Positions 1 to 8,756 are shown, counted from the stretch's first letter. The stretch: 46,842 bases of DNA from Oligoflexia bacterium (GCA_903831745.1 CAIKYX010000096.1:1-46842); one strand, 5' to 3'. Notes: generated from the sequence alone by a model not told the origin. Translations and numbers: made by a program.

Positions 1-1166
1 CAGGCGATTCCCTGATAGGCATTTCTAAGATGGGTCTCGCCGTCTGCATCCATGACGGATCGGCCTTTCGCGAGCTCTACATTCTGCAGCGAACTCATCA
101 GAATCTGACGATCGCCTTGAAGCAATTCGGTTTCTTGTAACTTAATTTCGGCGATATTTCGATTCGAAAGGCTGATCGTCGGAATGATTGCCGCTCCCAG
201 GGTCATCGTACCGGTAGCACGAATCGAACCCAGATCTGCAGCCCCAGTGGTCGAAGACGCACCGATTGCGCCTGAGCCTAGAAATGCAAACATGTTGCTC
301 CATTTTGCGTCGACCGCAGCTTTTTCCATAAACCGAATCTGACCCAATTCGGGGGCAGAACTGACAGCCAAAGAAATTGCATCTTCGATCGGTTTGCCTT
401 CCCATTCGGATGCCGGAAGCCCGACGCGATCGAGCAGTAAGTATTTGTCGTCCGTCAGCGATAGCATGTGCCTGAGTGCTTCTTTTTCATTCACCAGGGT
501 TTCTGCGGCCTTGATTGAATTATCGGCTGCGCTGCTTGCGGCTCCCTCTGCTTGCTCGACTGCAATTGGCGTTACTCCGACTCCGAGCTTCGATTGCAAT
601 TTCAGAATTTCGGCAATGGTGCGAAGATCTTGCGCTTCTTGGGCATAGATCTGAGCAGTCTGTTCGTCGGCAATCATCGTATAGTACACGGTCAGCGCCG
701 CACTATAGGTATTCAGCTCGAGAATCTTGTAAGACAAAAGCTCGGCCTGATAGAGATTCTTCTCTTCGAAGTAGTTAAACCAGTTCGACGGAAACAAAAA
801 CGGAAGCAGCGATTGAATATTCGAAAGGACAAAACTTGGCCCTTTAAAAGACAAGCTGATCGAAGGCAAAAGACTGAGCGCTTTCGACATGACCTGGTCT
901 TTGGCGTCTTCGACTTGCATGAAAGAACCTTGAAGCGACAGATTCTTCTCTAACACCTGAATACGCAGGGATTCGGGATTGACGTGATAAACCTGTGCGC
1001 CTTCGGGGGGCGTGGCGGTAGGAACTGGAGTGGGAGTCCCCGTACAGGTTCCAGTAAAAATAGGAGGAACAACCGTGGGCGCGGGAGTAGGCGTTTGAGC
1101 AAAAGCGCTGGGCGCCACTACGAGACTCCATAAAGCCAAACTTCTTAAAATTGCAGCTATTCTCAT
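1..1166 (-). CDS. TolC-like outer membrane efflux protein (C-terminus cut by window edge)
   Basis: An open frame of 388 codons runs from an ATG at 1166 to the window edge without a stop, so it is absent from the ORF track. It starts with a signal peptide (MRIAAILRSLALWSLVV...AFA|Q). A short proline/threonine-rich stretch with one Cys follows (about residues 25-55). After that come long amphipathic helices rich in Ala, Gln, Glu and Leu, the pattern of outer-membrane channel components of type I secretion or RND efflux. The family assignment rests on this pattern (for example NIQSLLPF...YQAELLSYKILELNTYSAAL) and not on a search. The ATG overlaps the stop of the preceding gene as ATGA, so the two are probably translationally coupled as the third gene of an operon. 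The Pro/Thr spacer before the TolC domain is unusual. Confidence 0.75.
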   Translation of the reverse strand, partial: MRIAAILRSLALWSLVVAPSAFAQTPTPAPTVVPPIFTGTCTGTPTPVPTATPPEGAQVYHVNPESLRIQVLEKNLSLQGSFMQVEDAKDQVMSKALSLLPSISLSFKGPSFVLSNIQSLLPFLFPSNWFNYFEEKNLYQAELLSYKILELNTYSAALTVYYTMIADEQTAQIYAQEAQDLRTIAEILKLQSKLGVGVTPIAVEQAEGAASSAADNSIKAAETLVNEKEALRHMLSLTDDKYLLLDRVGLPASEWEGKPIEDAISLAVSSAPELGQIRFMEKAAVDAKWSNMFAFLGSGAIGASSTTGAADLGSIRATGTMTLGAAIIPTISLSNRNIAEIKLQETELLQGDRQILMSSLQNVELAKGRSVMDADGETHLRNAYQGIA

Positions 1167-1849
1167 AAGGTCACCCTCAATCCCCCGTTGAGTCCGAACG
1201 CGCTCGCACTCGAACCATTAATGCTTCCTAGAGTTTCAATTGCACTTAAATCCAAAAACCATCCGCTAAACAAAGCCATGCGCACACCCAAGTTGACGTC
1301 CACCGGAAGCCCAAAATAAGTGGAACCTGGATCAGCACCGCCCCGACCGGTAAAAATAAACGATGGTAAAAGCGAAACGCCCAAATAAGGATTGAACCAA
1401 GGGCTAGAAAAATGAAGAGGATCGTACTCGGCACCGACCCGAATCGACACGAGCTGACTCGATTGGGTTGCCACGATCGGAAAACCACCCGTGTCGGAGG
1501 TGTAGTCGAACTCGAGTTGCCGCCAGTTGATACCGAGCTTACCGCTGATTTCTTTCGAATTCTCGGAAAATTGATAGGTGTAATTGAAATAGTAATCGAG
1601 CCCAGTGGCCTTTAATGAAACCGAGCCCACATTGCTAGTAGGAATCGAAAGCTCTTTAGGCGACCAGGATGAGACTCCGAAATCAAGCCATTCGCCTTTG
1701 GGTTCCTTCGAACGATAGGGCGGCGCTACATCGATTGCACTCTTTTCATTTTGAAGCGTGATCGATGGCTCACTCTTCGCAATGACGGGTAAGGCGAAGA
1801 GGCCAAGACAGATGATACTTTTGATGGATTTTTTCTTAGACAGCTTCAT
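1163..1849 (-). CDS. Exported protein, probable outer-membrane beta-barrel
   Basis: The 228-residue product has a basic N-terminus and a hydrophobic core ending in a likely signal-peptidase site (VIAKSEP, about residue 27). The rest alternates polar and aromatic residues in short runs (DYYFNYTYQF, WFNPYLGVSLLPSFIF, LGVRMALFSGWFLDLSA) and ends with the strand-like GGLRVTL. This suggests an 8- to 10-stranded outer-membrane barrel. I do not recognise a specific family. It overlaps the upstream lipoprotein gene and the downstream TolC-like gene by four bases each (ATGA), which points to a coordinately translated three-gene envelope operon. A role alongside the TolC-like channel is inferred from position only. 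Confidence 0.75.
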   Translation of the reverse strand: MKLSKKKSIKSIICLGLFALPVIAKSEPSITLQNEKSAIDVAPPYRSKEPKGEWLDFGVSSWSPKELSIPTSNVGSVSLKATGLDYYFNYTYQFSENSKEISGKLGINWRQLEFDYTSDTGGFPIVATQSSQLVSIRVGAEYDPLHFSSPWFNPYLGVSLLPSFIFTGRGGADPGSTYFGLPVDVNLGVRMALFSGWFLDLSAIETLGSINGSSASAFGLNGGLRVTL

Positions 1850-2796
1850 TCTTCAGCCACAACTCCTAGAGGAAGAAAGTTCAGGCGAAAAACTCCTGAC
1901 GAACTCGATACATCGCAGGTGTAAGTAATTTTCGATCCGGCATTTTTACGGGCGCAGAGCAAAGTTCCGGTATCGGCGCCAGAAACTGTGGTTCCTTGCA
2001 GAACTTTTTTCTCGTCATTCAGATAGGTGTCCTTACTCAAAAAATTAAGCTTGAACAAACCAAAGTTCAATCGGGCTGTGACCGCATGATTCGGGTACAA
2101 AAGATTAAGCAAGGTTTGATTCACACTGGTGCTCGGGCTTTCGAGCGTCATTTCGACTCTAAGAGATTCGGTAGGTTTTGCAGGGTCCGGAACATAGTTC
2201 GCCACATACAATTGATTTTCGGTAACCACCTCAGTAACTCGCCTGCTCAATTCGCGCTTCGCGACGACAGCGGGCGCCGCATTTTTACCCACGTTAAATT
2301 TTGCGCCAAAGTCACTGAATCCATCCGATTCGAGTGATCCCTGAAACGTAACGCCATCGGTGGTTCCGTTTAGATCGATCGAATGAGATTTGCCGGTTTC
2401 GTCGAAGACTGCGAAACTCGTTTGAAAAAATCGGGATTTTGGAGTGTAGGCGCCCAAATCTGAGGTGACAGAAGTGGGATTACTACCGGGTAATTGATAC
2501 GTCAGGGTCACTTTGGTGGTGCACCGTTGATCGACCCCCGCTCCATCTGATGATTGCTTCGAGACGACGTCAGGCTTGAGTTCGATCGCGATGCCCCCGA
2601 GTGGAGCACTATCCGTAACCGCATTGAGAACCCCATGGTAAGTACCGGCTATGGGCTGAAGTTGTCCTAAGCACTCGTCGACCAACTGCTTCTGATAATC
2701 CTGCACTGTCTTATCAGAACAAGCTCCACTCAGTGCACTGAGAAATATCGGCCCCACTACTCCCCACATCAAACGAACGAAGTTCTCTCTCTTCAT
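1846..2796 (-). CDS. Putative lipoprotein of unknown function
   Basis: The signal peptide MKRENFVRLMWG...FLSALSGAC carries a lipobox (LSGAC), so the mature protein would be lipid-anchored at the Cys about 26 residues in. The ORF track extends upstream to 2817, but the start used here at 2796 puts Lys-Arg at the N-terminus and gives a normal signal length. No clear Shine-Dalgarno distinguishes the two. The mature part (about 290 residues) looks beta-rich, with short Thr/Ser/Val runs and paired cysteines near the C-terminus (LLCARKNAG, YTCDVSSS). No family was recognised. It is the first gene of the operon whose next two genes encode an outer-membrane protein and a TolC-like protein. Confidence 0.75.
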   Translation of the reverse strand: MKRENFVRLMWGVVGPIFLSALSGACSDKTVQDYQKQLVDECLGQLQPIAGTYHGVLNAVTDSAPLGGIAIELKPDVVSKQSSDGAGVDQRCTTKVTLTYQLPGSNPTSVTSDLGAYTPKSRFFQTSFAVFDETGKSHSIDLNGTTDGVTFQGSLESDGFSDFGAKFNVGKNAAPAVVAKRELSRRVTEVVTENQLYVANYVPDPAKPTESLRVEMTLESPSTSVNQTLLNLLYPNHAVTARLNFGLFKLNFLSKDTYLNDEKKVLQGTTVSGADTGTLLCARKNAGSKITYTCDVSSSSGVFRLNFLPLGVVAEE

Positions 2797-2905
2797 GGCT
2801 GCATCATTTATCCCCATAATTTTGCGATGTCAACGAATGCCCTGAAATAACTTCAGAATATAGTTGCTAAGGCTAACGATATGCATGTATTCAAGTCCTC
2901 GAGAG

Positions 2906-4276
2906 ATGAAGAATATGAGAATAAAAAGCAACACTATTGCTACCAGCGTTATTTTATTCAGTTTTTTGCATTCGAGTTCAATTGCCTTTGCCGCGACGAT
3001 GCCAGTCGAAGGACCTCAGAAGCTAACCCTTTCGGTGCGTGACGCAGTGCAAACCGTTTTAGAAAGAAATCCTGATGTATTGAATGGTCGCGAAAAGCTC
3101 GAAGAAGCCAACGCCAATTCATGGCTCGCACTCTCACAAGTTCTTCCTACACTTACGGGCAACGCATCGGCGGTAATCGAAAAAGATCCAGTGAATAGCG
3201 GAAGCGCGCTTTTTAACGGCACCTCTTACAACAAATACGTCGCTCAATTAAAACTTACCCAACCCCTCTATCAAGGGGGCGCATTGCTTGCGGGTTTATC
3301 AGCGGCGAAAAAAGACAAAGAGATCAGACGGTACAATCTCGAGATTCTCGAACGCGATATCACCACTCAGGTCATTCAGGCTTACTATTCTGTGTTTACG
3401 AACAAACGCGTGTACGAAACCTTGCTCGAAAATCAGAAAGTGCAAAAGGAATCGCTCGCAACTGCCGAACGTTATTACAAAATCGGCCGTGGCCAAAAAC
3501 TGGATGTTCTGCAAATCAAATCACAAATTGCCTTGCTCGAGCCCCAATTGGCGACGGCAAATAATCAAATGCGGGCTGCCGTGTCGCAACTCACGACGCT
3601 TCTTCACGAAAACCAGGCCACAGAAGTGACCTTGTTGGGCTCGGTAAACACGGTCGATGCGGATCTCGTGCGCAAGCTCTTGCCAGAGCGAAAAAAGCTT
3701 CCGGAAATTTCGCAAGGTGAAACCACTATCAGCCAATTTGCAGACAAAAAAGATCTGACCATGGCCCCGTACTATCCGAACCTCAGCCTGCAAAGCACTT
3801 ATGGCCAAACTTCAACCAGCAAAACCGATCTCTTCAGTGATTATGCAAATGGCTGGACCATTGGCCTGTTTTTGACCGTTCCTATTTTTAACGGTCTCGC
3901 ATCTGTAAATGAGCGTCATGCACTGGCCTCGCAAACCGCACAGCTCGAGTACACCCAGACCAAACTTCTCGACACACTCTCAAACAATCAGATTCTAGCT
4001 GAAAGAAATCTAGATACCTTGTCGAATGTGCTGAAGGGATCACAAGAGGCCGCAAAACTTGCCGGGGAATCGTTAAAAGAAGCGCTTCGAGAGTATAAGA
4101 TCCAGACGATCAATTACCTGCAACTTCTGACTTCAGAAACCAACGATCTCACTGCCCAAGTCAGTGCGATTCAGGCGAGCGGAAATTACATCAATGCCTT
4201 AACCAATTTTTGCCAGAGTTCCGGTATCCCGCTCGATCGACTGGTTGATCTCCTGAACAAACCAGATCACCAGTAA
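2906..4276 (+). CDS. TolC family outer membrane efflux protein
   Basis: The product has a signal peptide (MKNMRIKSNTIATSVILFSF...SSIAFA). It is followed by the layout of an OEP/TolC protein: an N-terminal LSVRDAVQTVLERNPDVL helix, KLTQPLYQGGALLAGL (a typical strand-turn before the long coiled-coil helices), a repeat of the same unit with LTVPIFNGLASVNERH, and long helices to the end. These proteins form the trimeric outer-membrane and periplasmic duct of efflux or type I secretion systems. The ORF track starts at a TTG at 2864. I prefer the ATG at 2906 (or 2915, preceded by GAGAGATGA) because the signal peptide begins there. No inner-membrane pump or adaptor gene lies nearby, so its substrate is unknown. 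Its last 78 bases overlap the convergent gene on the other strand. Confidence 0.9.
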   Translation: MKNMRIKSNTIATSVILFSFLHSSSIAFAATMPVEGPQKLTLSVRDAVQTVLERNPDVLNGREKLEEANANSWLALSQVLPTLTGNASAVIEKDPVNSGSALFNGTSYNKYVAQLKLTQPLYQGGALLAGLSAAKKDKEIRRYNLEILERDITTQVIQAYYSVFTNKRVYETLLENQKVQKESLATAERYYKIGRGQKLDVLQIKSQIALLEPQLATANNQMRAAVSQLTTLLHENQATEVTLLGSVNTVDADLVRKLLPERKKLPEISQGETTISQFADKKDLTMAPYYPNLSLQSTYGQTSTSKTDLFSDYANGWTIGLFLTVPIFNGLASVNERHALASQTAQLEYTQTKLLDTLSNNQILAERNLDTLSNVLKGSQEAAKLAGESLKEALREYKIQTINYLQLLTSETNDLTAQVSAIQASGNYINALTNFCQSSGIPLDRLVDLLNKPDHQ

Positions 4277-5356
4277 GAGCGCACCCCAGGCTCGACCGAC
4301 GTTGTATTCCATGAAGTATCCCAATGAACCCAAAGCGCGCACATGGCTGAGCGTAATTAAAAACAAGGCCAAAAAATAAACCATTCCAGAAATGGGTCGA
4401 CGACTCTTAAGCCAGAGATTCAATCCGTACGCTGCCAACGGAAACGACCAGATATGAAGGTGATGCCACGAAAGCGGATGAAAAACGCCCGTCAGCGCCA
4501 AACCGATCATCCACACTTCGACTTCTTTTAGGCGCTTTAGCTTGCGATACAAGAGCGCCAACGATGCCACGTAAAATGAAATAGAAAAAAGGATCTCGAC
4601 GCCTGTATTGGCCGCAGAAATTCCTAATATTCGACAGAAATAACTCGTCAGACTTTGGTTCTTCGAGCCGCGGGTCAAACCAGGATCAAGCGCAAGTGCA
4701 CCCGAAACGGCAGCTTGATGCCAGATTTTGAACATGAGCGCCCAATCCCCATGATAGCTGAGATAGCACGGAAGCGCCGTAAAACAAAAAAGGAGCACCA
4801 GCGTGGACAAGATGAATTTAAGCCGAAAGAAGCGATGTGGAGACTTGAGCACAAGAAGCGCAAACGGAAAAACAGTGAATATCTTTGCCGTAAAGGCCAA
4901 TGCAGCCAACGGCCAGGCCCGCGAATTGGTCGTCATCACCCACATTCCTAAGGCGAGGAGCGGCAAAATAATCTGGCCGTCGAGCGCATGAATACACCAA
5001 AGCCCCCAATAAAGGCAAAGCAGAGGAAACCAAACCTTGCGAGAAACTCCAAGCCCCTGATCGAGGCAACGAATCACGAGAGCCAAGCTTCCTACTCCCA
5101 CCAGCCCCCAAATCCATTTTGCAGTCTCAAAGGAAAATAGCGAAACCGGCAGAAAGAATGGCGAAATCCAGGGGGGATACTTGAAAATCATTCCCCCCAA
5201 GTACAGATCATAGACCGGAGTACCTTGAAGCATGCCACGTCCGGCTTTCCAGAAAACCAAAAAATCCGTACCCTGCCCCACCGTGCTTCGAACCAGCGAA
5301 ACCGCTCCGATCAAAAGAATCATATTACTGATGGTGCGGAGTATCCCTTTTTGCAT
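4199..5356 (-). CDS. Polytopic membrane glycosyltransferase, GT87 (DUF2029)-like
   Basis: The product has 385 residues and about nine to eleven hydrophobic segments. The N-terminal region contains GTDFLVFWKAGRGMLQGTPVYD and then FKYPPWISPFF. The acidic residue after the first membrane helix and the F-x-YPP motif are typical of GT-C fold polyprenyl-phosphate-dependent sugar transferases of the GT87/DUF2029 family. Such enzymes add mannose or related sugars to lipids or glycans on the outer face of the inner membrane. The acceptor cannot be told from the sequence. The gene converges on the tolC-like gene and its 3' end overlaps it by 78 bases. The C-terminus VQEINQSIERDTG is encoded entirely inside that overlap. 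Confidence 0.75.
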   Translation of the reverse strand: MQKGILRTISNMILLIGAVSLVRSTVGQGTDFLVFWKAGRGMLQGTPVYDLYLGGMIFKYPPWISPFFLPVSLFSFETAKWIWGLVGVGSLALVIRCLDQGLGVSRKVWFPLLCLYWGLWCIHALDGQIILPLLALGMWVMTTNSRAWPLAALAFTAKIFTVFPFALLVLKSPHRFFRLKFILSTLVLLFCFTALPCYLSYHGDWALMFKIWHQAAVSGALALDPGLTRGSKNQSLTSYFCRILGISAANTGVEILFSISFYVASLALLYRKLKRLKEVEVWMIGLALTGVFHPLSWHHLHIWSFPLAAYGLNLWLKSRRPISGMVYFLALFLITLSHVRALGSLGYFMEYNVGRAWGALLLVIWFVQEINQSIERDTGTLAKIG

Positions 5357-5420
5357 TGAACCCGATGATAAGTAAATTTAGCGTTAATCGCAACCCATTG
5401 TGGGTTAAGATTGAATTCAA

Positions 5421-6521
5421 GTGAAACCAATGAAAACCTTTTTCTTTACCGGCTATCCGGGCTTTTTAGGAACCGAACTGATCCGAACCCTGCTTCCAGC
5501 AATGCCGGACGTAACGGCCGCCTGCCTGGTTCAGAAGAAATTCATGCCCCAAGCACAACAATCCGTTCAGAAGCTTTGTCAGGAAAAGCCCACGCTTGCA
5601 GGTCGCATTCAACTGATCGAAGGCGACATTACCCTGCCCGATCTCGGAATCACTTCAGAATTGGATGCACTTCAAGAAAATATCGACCAGATTTTTCATT
5701 TGGCGGCAGTCTATGATCTGGCAGTTTCACTCGAAATCGGAACCAAAGTAAATGTGGACGGAACTCGAAACACTCTCGAATTCGCAAAGAAATGCAAACA
5801 ACTCAGTGTATTTCAGTACGTCAGCACCTGTTATGTGAGCGGTCGCCATCCGGGACGCTTTTGCGAAACAGATCTGGATCTGAAACAGGAGTTCAATAAC
5901 TTCTACGAGCAAACCAAATTCGAAGCCGAAAAACTGGTGCAAAATGAAATGAAGCAGGGCTTACCCGGAATCATTTATCGCCCCGCTGTGGTAGTAGGCG
6001 ACAGCACCACCGGCGCAACCGCAAAATTTGATGGTCCTTACTATTTTATTCAATGGCTCTTGCGACAATCCAGGTACGCTCTGATTCCAATGATCGGAAA
6101 CCCCAAGGCACATACGATCAACATCGTTCCCAGCGATTATGTAGTCCGCGCGATGGCGTATCTTAGCCAGCGCCCCGAACTCATCGGAAAGACATTTCAT
6201 CTGTCGGATCCTCACCCGCTCACCGTGCACGACATGATTCACGAACTGGGTCGGGCTTCGGGTAAAAAAATCGTATCATTGCCAATTTCGCTCGGAATTG
6301 CGCAGTTCTCATTGAGTCACATTCAATTACTGCAGAAATTCCTACGAATTCCGCCTGCCACACTCAATTACTTTGTTCATCCGACAGAATACTCTTCTGA
6401 TTTCACACAGAAAATCCTGAATGAAGGACAGATCAAGATTCCTCCATTTCAAAACTACAGTGCGGCTCTTGTGCATTTCATGAAGCAGCATCCTGAAATT
6501 CGCAATCAGGCAATGAACTGA
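5421..6521 (+). CDS. NAD(P)-dependent extended SDR oxidoreductase (epimerase/thioester-reductase-like)
   Basis: A Rossmann-type dinucleotide-binding motif TGYPGFLG sits at residues 10-17. The catalytic set of the extended short-chain dehydrogenase family follows: a Ser in YVSTCYVSG near 133, then YEQTK (Tyr about 161, Lys about 165). DQIFHLAAVYD matches the conserved substrate/cofactor segment. The 366-residue length and the FFFTGYPGFLGTEL opening resemble the stand-alone male-sterility/thioester-reductase-like SDRs, which act on fatty acyl or polyketide thioesters, but sugar-nucleotide epimerases share these motifs. The track start is a GTG at 5421; the ATG at 5430 is equally possible. A weak hairpin plus T-tract follows at 6585-6609. 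Confidence 0.8.
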   Translation: MKPMKTFFFTGYPGFLGTELIRTLLPAMPDVTAACLVQKKFMPQAQQSVQKLCQEKPTLAGRIQLIEGDITLPDLGITSELDALQENIDQIFHLAAVYDLAVSLEIGTKVNVDGTRNTLEFAKKCKQLSVFQYVSTCYVSGRHPGRFCETDLDLKQEFNNFYEQTKFEAEKLVQNEMKQGLPGIIYRPAVVVGDSTTGATAKFDGPYYFIQWLLRQSRYALIPMIGNPKAHTINIVPSDYVVRAMAYLSQRPELIGKTFHLSDPHPLTVHDMIHELGRASGKKIVSLPISLGIAQFSLSHIQLLQKFLRIPPATLNYFVHPTEYSSDFTQKILNEGQIKIPPFQNYSAALVHFMKQHPEIRNQAMN

Positions 6522-6584
6522 CTGTCAGGTTTTGGTTCATTAAATTTTATTGATTGTGTTTCGTCACGTGGCGTGGCAAATCCA

Positions 6585-6609
6585 TCACTCGATTTAGTGA
6601 GAGTTTTTT
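6585..6609 (+). terminator. Weak hairpin followed by T-tract
   Basis: TCACT (6585-6589) can pair with AGTGA (6596-6600) around a six-base loop. It is followed by GAGTTTTTT, so it may end transcription of the SDR gene. The stem is only five base pairs and the call is tentative. Confidence 0.3.
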
Positions 6610-6634
6610 AAACCGATCTTAAAAGGGGGGTCTA

Positions 6635-7492
6635 GTGTTTAATAAGTCATTTTATGTAATATTGTCTGCTGTCGTTTTTTTATCTGCTTCATCAGGTTTT
6701 GCCAGTGAAGCCGCAGGTGGAACATCTGAAGCCACCCATAGTACGGTAATAGATTCGATGTATATCAATCTTTTTACGGTCTACCACGGCCCAAGCATGA
6801 CCCAAGTCGATTCGCCTTACACGGTGAACGCCGAAGGAACAAACACTGGTAATCTGAAAAGAAAAACAGGAATGTATTTCGACAGTGACCTCACTGCCGA
6901 CTATCTGATCACTTCTCGGATGGGAGTGGGCGCAACGGTTCCGTTTTTCTATACCGTCACCCAAGGTCAGGACATGACCCTCGGTGATGCCGGCGTGAAT
7001 ATGTTTTACAAGCCAGAAATGGAATCACGAAACCTTCACGTTTATACCAACATCAAGCTTCAGGCTCCGACCAGCGATTACTCAAGACTCATTCACCAAA
7101 CATTCGGTTTCAAAACTACGCCGTATGTTCGTTATGACCTTCCAGGAAGTCGCTTCACGGTAGGTGCTTGGTCAGAAGCCAAGTACTACCTGGGCGCAGA
7201 AAAAGTGAAGGGCATCTCTACGGTTAAGACCTTCAAAACCTATCTCGCACCTTACGTTTCTTACCAACTCATGCCAAAGCTTGCGCTCAACCTCGAGTAT
7301 GAGATGGAAAACGACCATATGGACGGCAATGCACCACTCGATTTTACCGGCTACCAAAGCGATCTTTGCCCGGGCGTGGTTTACATGATCACTCCTAAGA
7401 TTCTGATCAATCCTTATCTGCAGATTTTTACAACGGATCACGTAGCGTTAGATCGCACCGCTCTTGGTGCAGTGATCACCGCAACTCTTTAA
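6635..7492 (+). CDS. Exported protein, probable outer-membrane beta-barrel
   Basis: The start is a GTG preceded by a run of six Gs (Shine-Dalgarno, four-base gap). The signal peptide MFNKSFYVILSAVVFLSASSGFASEA is followed by a 260-residue mature part with alternating strands (YFDSDLTADYLITSRMGVGATVPFFYTV, NLHVYTNIKLQAPTSD, TYLAPYVSYQLMPKLALNLEYEMEND). These look like the transmembrane strands of an outer-membrane channel of the MtrB/phenol-degradation-porin type. It has no homologue I can name. The C-terminus ends in Leu rather than Phe. It stands alone between the SDR gene and the radical SAM gene. Confidence 0.75.
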   Translation: MFNKSFYVILSAVVFLSASSGFASEAAGGTSEATHSTVIDSMYINLFTVYHGPSMTQVDSPYTVNAEGTNTGNLKRKTGMYFDSDLTADYLITSRMGVGATVPFFYTVTQGQDMTLGDAGVNMFYKPEMESRNLHVYTNIKLQAPTSDYSRLIHQTFGFKTTPYVRYDLPGSRFTVGAWSEAKYYLGAEKVKGISTVKTFKTYLAPYVSYQLMPKLALNLEYEMENDHMDGNAPLDFTGYQSDLCPGVVYMITPKILINPYLQIFTTDHVALDRTALGAVITATL

Positions 7493-7541
7493 TCTGGCAA
7501 AGCCACTTTGGCTGTGCCTTGTACTATGTTAGGCTGTCGAC

Positions 7542-8447
7542 GTGAGTTCTACTCCTTCGACAGCCTTTAAGCGTTTCAATAAGGTTAATATTGAAATCAG
7601 CAATATCTGCAATCTTCAATGCACCTTTTGCCCTGAAGTCATCCGCTCTAAGAAAATGATGGATGTCGCCCTTTTTGAAAGCATCATCGAACAGGTTGCA
7701 CCGCTTACCGAACAAGTTACATTTCATTTAATGGGTGAACCCCTGGTACATCCCAAGCTCGAGGAACTGATCCAAACCTGTGCCCGGCATGAGGTACCGA
7801 TCTACCTCGTATCGAATGGCACTTTATTAAAAGAAGCCCAATCGGAATTGCTGTTGCACCCCATCTTCCGGCAGATCAATTTTTCGCTTCATAGTTTCTT
7901 CGATAACTTTCCTGAACGAGACCCTTTGCCATACCTGAATCGAATTTTTGAATTTACCGATCGCGCCCTAAAGGAACGCCCCGACCTTTATTTGAATTTT
8001 CGCTTATGGAATCTATCCAACCCCGAGAGTAAAAATCTGGCGGCCGAGAAACGAAATCTCGAAATGCTCGAGCAGATTGAAGCGCATTTTAAAGTTCAAG
8101 TACCCCGCACGATCGATGTCAGCCGAAACAAAAGCGTAAAACTCGGTGGGCGACTCTATATGCATTTCGATACAGAGTTTATCTGGCCTTCTCCGGATTT
8201 GCCGATCTTGGGCGAACGCGGTACGTGCCATGGTCTTTCATCTCATTTTGGAATTCTCGTAGATGGCACCGTTGTGCCTTGCTGCCTCGATAAAGAAGGA
8301 AATATTCCACTCGGTCGAGTGCAGGAACAACCCATCACTGAAATCATTAATAGCCCCCGAGCCAAGAAAATTCTCGAAGGCTTTCGAAATCGAAAACTTT
8401 ACGAGAGCCTCTGTCAACGATGTCAGTACATTACGAGGTTTGATTAA
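7542..8447 (+). CDS. Radical SAM/SPASM domain protein
   Basis: The N-terminal CNLQCTFC (Cys23, Cys27, Cys30) is the C-x3-C-x2-C site that binds the SAM-cleaving 4Fe-4S cluster. FHLMGEPLVHPKL and VSNGTLL are the usual following strands of the partial TIM barrel. A C-terminal SPASM/twitch-type region has a Cys at GTCHG (about 227), a CC pair in TVVPCCLDKEGNIPLG (about 246) and LCQRCQ (about 290-293) for auxiliary clusters. Such proteins modify peptides or proteins or act in cofactor and lipid maturation. No precursor peptide gene is visible next to it, so the substrate is unknown. It starts at GTG with AGG eight bases upstream. Confidence 0.88.
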   Translation: MSSTPSTAFKRFNKVNIEISNICNLQCTFCPEVIRSKKMMDVALFESIIEQVAPLTEQVTFHLMGEPLVHPKLEELIQTCARHEVPIYLVSNGTLLKEAQSELLLHPIFRQINFSLHSFFDNFPERDPLPYLNRIFEFTDRALKERPDLYLNFRLWNLSNPESKNLAAEKRNLEMLEQIEAHFKVQVPRTIDVSRNKSVKLGGRLYMHFDTEFIWPSPDLPILGERGTCHGLSSHFGILVDGTVVPCCLDKEGNIPLGRVQEQPITEIINSPRAKKILEGFRNRKLYESLCQRCQYITRFD

Positions 8448-8670
8448 TACTCTATGCGATCAGGATTTTCAGCTCATCAATAGTTATTGAAACTTGATCT
8501 GACAGGCTAAAATAATGGCAATTCTTTAATAGGCCTTCGGCGCCGAAGGTGGTGGAGTTATTTCGGGAAGTGCGCAGGATGTTAGCGTCTTTCTGAGCAA
8601 GTCAAAGGCGTAGGATTGGCACATTGAGTATAGTTTGTCGTATGCGGTTTGACTGACAATCTAGGGCTAG
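8448..8670. other. Non-coding stretch left of the four-helix-bundle element
   Basis: No supported ORF lies here. The stretch holds the left copy of a degenerate inverted repeat (8495-8532, partner at 9284-9321) and a perfect 16-base palindrome CCTTCGGCGCCGAAGG (8534-8549). No T-tract follows the palindrome, so it is not a standard terminator on the plus strand. Confidence 0.5.
8495..8532 (+). repeat. Outer degenerate inverted repeat, left copy
   Basis: Read in reverse complement, this stretch (CTATTAAAGAATTGCCATT...CTGTCAGATCA) matches 9284-9321 (CTATTAAATAGGTGCCATT...TTGTCAGATTT). I count about 30 of 36 positions identical by eye, with no gap. The two copies flank the four-helix-bundle element in opposite orientation. 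Confidence 0.5.
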
Positions 8671-8729
8671 AAATGCAGTTTGAGTTTGGAGTTTCTGTTT
8701 GAAGTTTCAGTCCAGTACTGTTTTCAGTT
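8671..8729 (+). repeat. Inverted repeat arm, left (four-helix-bundle element)
   Basis: The arm begins AAATGCAGTTTGAGTTTGGA and pairs with the reverse complement of 9060-9118. Mismatches fall only at 8719 and 8721. It ends 27 bases before the likely ATG of the enclosed gene, so a transcript through the unit would put the gene in the loop of a roughly 59-bp stem. Confidence 0.9.
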
Positions 8730-8756
8730 GGGGTGCTTCTTGCAAAACAGAACAGC

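Noticed and set aside
142-405. Track ORFs at 142-405 and 844-1131 on the minus strand as separate genes
   Set aside because: They are frame shadows of the TolC-like gene that runs off the left edge in another frame.
7499-7524. GGCAAAGCCACTTTGGCTGTGCC as a terminator after the outer-membrane protein gene
   Set aside because: The pairing is short with alternative registers, and no T-tract follows.
8263-8490. Track ORF 8263-8490 on the plus strand
   Set aside because: It is mostly inside the radical SAM gene in another frame and has no Shine-Dalgarno or recognisable motif.
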